Assembly: GCA_903844785.1 (NCBI GenBank)
Contig: CAIMVB010000373.1
Location: 1 to 14,656, forward strand
Direction of reading: 5' to 3'
DNA length: 14,656 bases
Origin: an uncultured Rhodospirillales bacterium
Lineage (GTDB): Bacteria; Pseudomonadota; Alphaproteobacteria; Acetobacterales; Acetobacteraceae
This document shows, in pieces, positions 13,968-14,656 of the stretch. A program made the translations under genes and the position numbers. The notes under the pieces were generated by a model. That model ran no database searches and was not told where the DNA came from. It saw only the letters and a program-made list of their open reading frames with translations. How positions within the stretch are numbered: position 1 is the stretch's first letter; every line of letters begins with the position of its first letter.

Positions 13968-14656
13968 TTAATGCAACGCCTCCGGATAGCCGAAAAGGCC
14001 CACTGATCCGCCCGTATGCATGAAGACGATATTGCTATCAGGGGCGAAATGCCCCTTACGGATCAGGTCTATCAACCCTGCCATGGCCTTACCGGAATAA
14101 ACGGGATCAAGCAGGATCCCTTCCAATTCCGCTACCAGACGCACGGCTTCCACCATGCCTTGCGTTGCGATGCCATAGCCCTGGCCCACATAATCGCAAT
14201 TGGCGGCGATATGTTCCGCACTGATCATGCCTGGCAGGCCCAGGTGCTTGGCGGTTTCCTGCGCCAAAGCCAGCACTTTGGCTTCCTGTGGTGCGCGCGG
14301 CGCGCTGACCCCAATACCAAGAACGGCTACGCCACTATTCAGCGCGACCATACCAACCACCAGCCCCGCCTGGGTGCCGGCGCTGCCCGTGGCATGAATC
14401 ACATGATCAATGCGAAGGCAAAGTTCCATCGCCTGACCAAGCAATTCCTGTGCAGCATAAACATAGCCAAGTGAGCCGACCGGGTTCGAACCCCCGCCCG
14501 GGATCACATAAGGCCGCTTGCCTTGTGTGCGGAGCTGCGCAGCAAGCGCTTCCATTTCCGCCTGCATATCCGCCCCCGCCGGGCGGTGGCCAATCTCTGC
14601 GCCATGCAGCCGGTCCAGCAGTACATTCGCCGATTGGGTATAGGCTTCATCGCGCC
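13968..14656 (-). CDS. PLP-dependent D-cysteine desulfhydrase / ACC deaminase family protein, partial (5' end missing)
   Basis: The C-terminal 228 residues of a fold-type II PLP enzyme. The frame stays open to the window edge, so the first third, including the PLP lysine, is outside. Seen: an opening around TQSANVLLDRLHGAE, the substrate/PLP segment PYVIPGGGSNPVGSLGYV, the phosphate-binding-like ATGSAGTQAGL, LDPVYSGKAMAGLIDL, and the terminal HTGGSVGLFGYPEAL. PGGGSNPVG and HTGG-x-x-x-LFGY favour D-cysteine desulfhydrase (D-cysteine to pyruvate, H2S and ammonia) over true ACC deaminases, which as I recall carry a different loop there. Complete relatives are about 330 residues. Stop TAA lies at 13968-13970. 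Confidence 0.87.
   Translation of the reverse strand, partial: RDEAYTQSANVLLDRLHGAEIGHRPAGADMQAEMEALAAQLRTQGKRPYVIPGGGSNPVGSLGYVYAAQELLGQAMELCLRIDHVIHATGSAGTQAGLVVGMVALNSGVAVLGIGVSAPRAPQEAKVLALAQETAKHLGLPGMISAEHIAANCDYVGQGYGIATQGMVEAVRLVAELEGILLDPVYSGKAMAGLIDLIRKGHFAPDSNIVFMHTGGSVGLFGYPEALH

Overview
The window looks like chromosomal DNA of a GC-rich alphaproteobacterium, most likely Rhodospirillales/Acetobacteraceae. This rests on protein character and on the housekeeping cluster secA / parvulin isomerase / argJ / NUDIX; it is inference, not a database result. Genes are tightly packed on both strands, with gaps mostly under 60 bases. No tRNA, rRNA, CRISPR array or intact mobile element was seen.

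Layout. Bases 1-258 hold the 3' end of rlmN. A palindromic repeat with 8-bp terminal inverted repeats fills the gap to a convergent stand-alone HNH endonuclease gene (358-960, minus). Upstream of the HNH gene on the minus strand is a phospholipase/carboxylesterase-type alpha/beta hydrolase, divergent from gluQ (glutamyl-Q tRNA(Asp) synthetase). An enolase-superfamily (mandelate racemase-like) enzyme follows on plus. Convergent to it is a two-gene minus-strand unit of lower G+C: a GT9/heptosyltransferase-like protein, then an FkbM-type methyltransferase, probably modifying a surface glycan. Its 328-bp upstream gap contains a clear intrinsic terminator belonging to the next operon.

Bases 6202-10215 (minus) form a probable four-gene operon: periplasmic parvulin-type PPIase, argJ (arginine biosynthesis), a GNAT+NUDIX fusion and a CinA-N/MoaB-like molybdopterin-binding domain protein. 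Gaps are 30, 14 and 28 bases, and the operon ends at the terminator at 6091-6131. Divergent from it is secA (10394-13123), with a good sigma70-type promoter and a leader carrying two tandem GC-rich hairpins. A protein-export motor and a periplasmic folding catalyst therefore diverge from one 178-bp region.

Downstream of secA is a 285-bp gap with a half-copy of the palindromic repeat, a GC hairpin and a strong plus-strand terminator. The terminator sits directly before the ribosome-binding site of a GNAT acetyltransferase gene. The window ends inside a convergent PLP-dependent D-cysteine desulfhydrase-like gene (minus, 5' end missing).

I found no convincing undescribed system. The most interesting items are the GNAT-NUDIX fusion in the argJ operon, the structured secA leader, the repeat shared between rlmN and secA 3' flanks, and the low-GC glycan islet with its complex leader.
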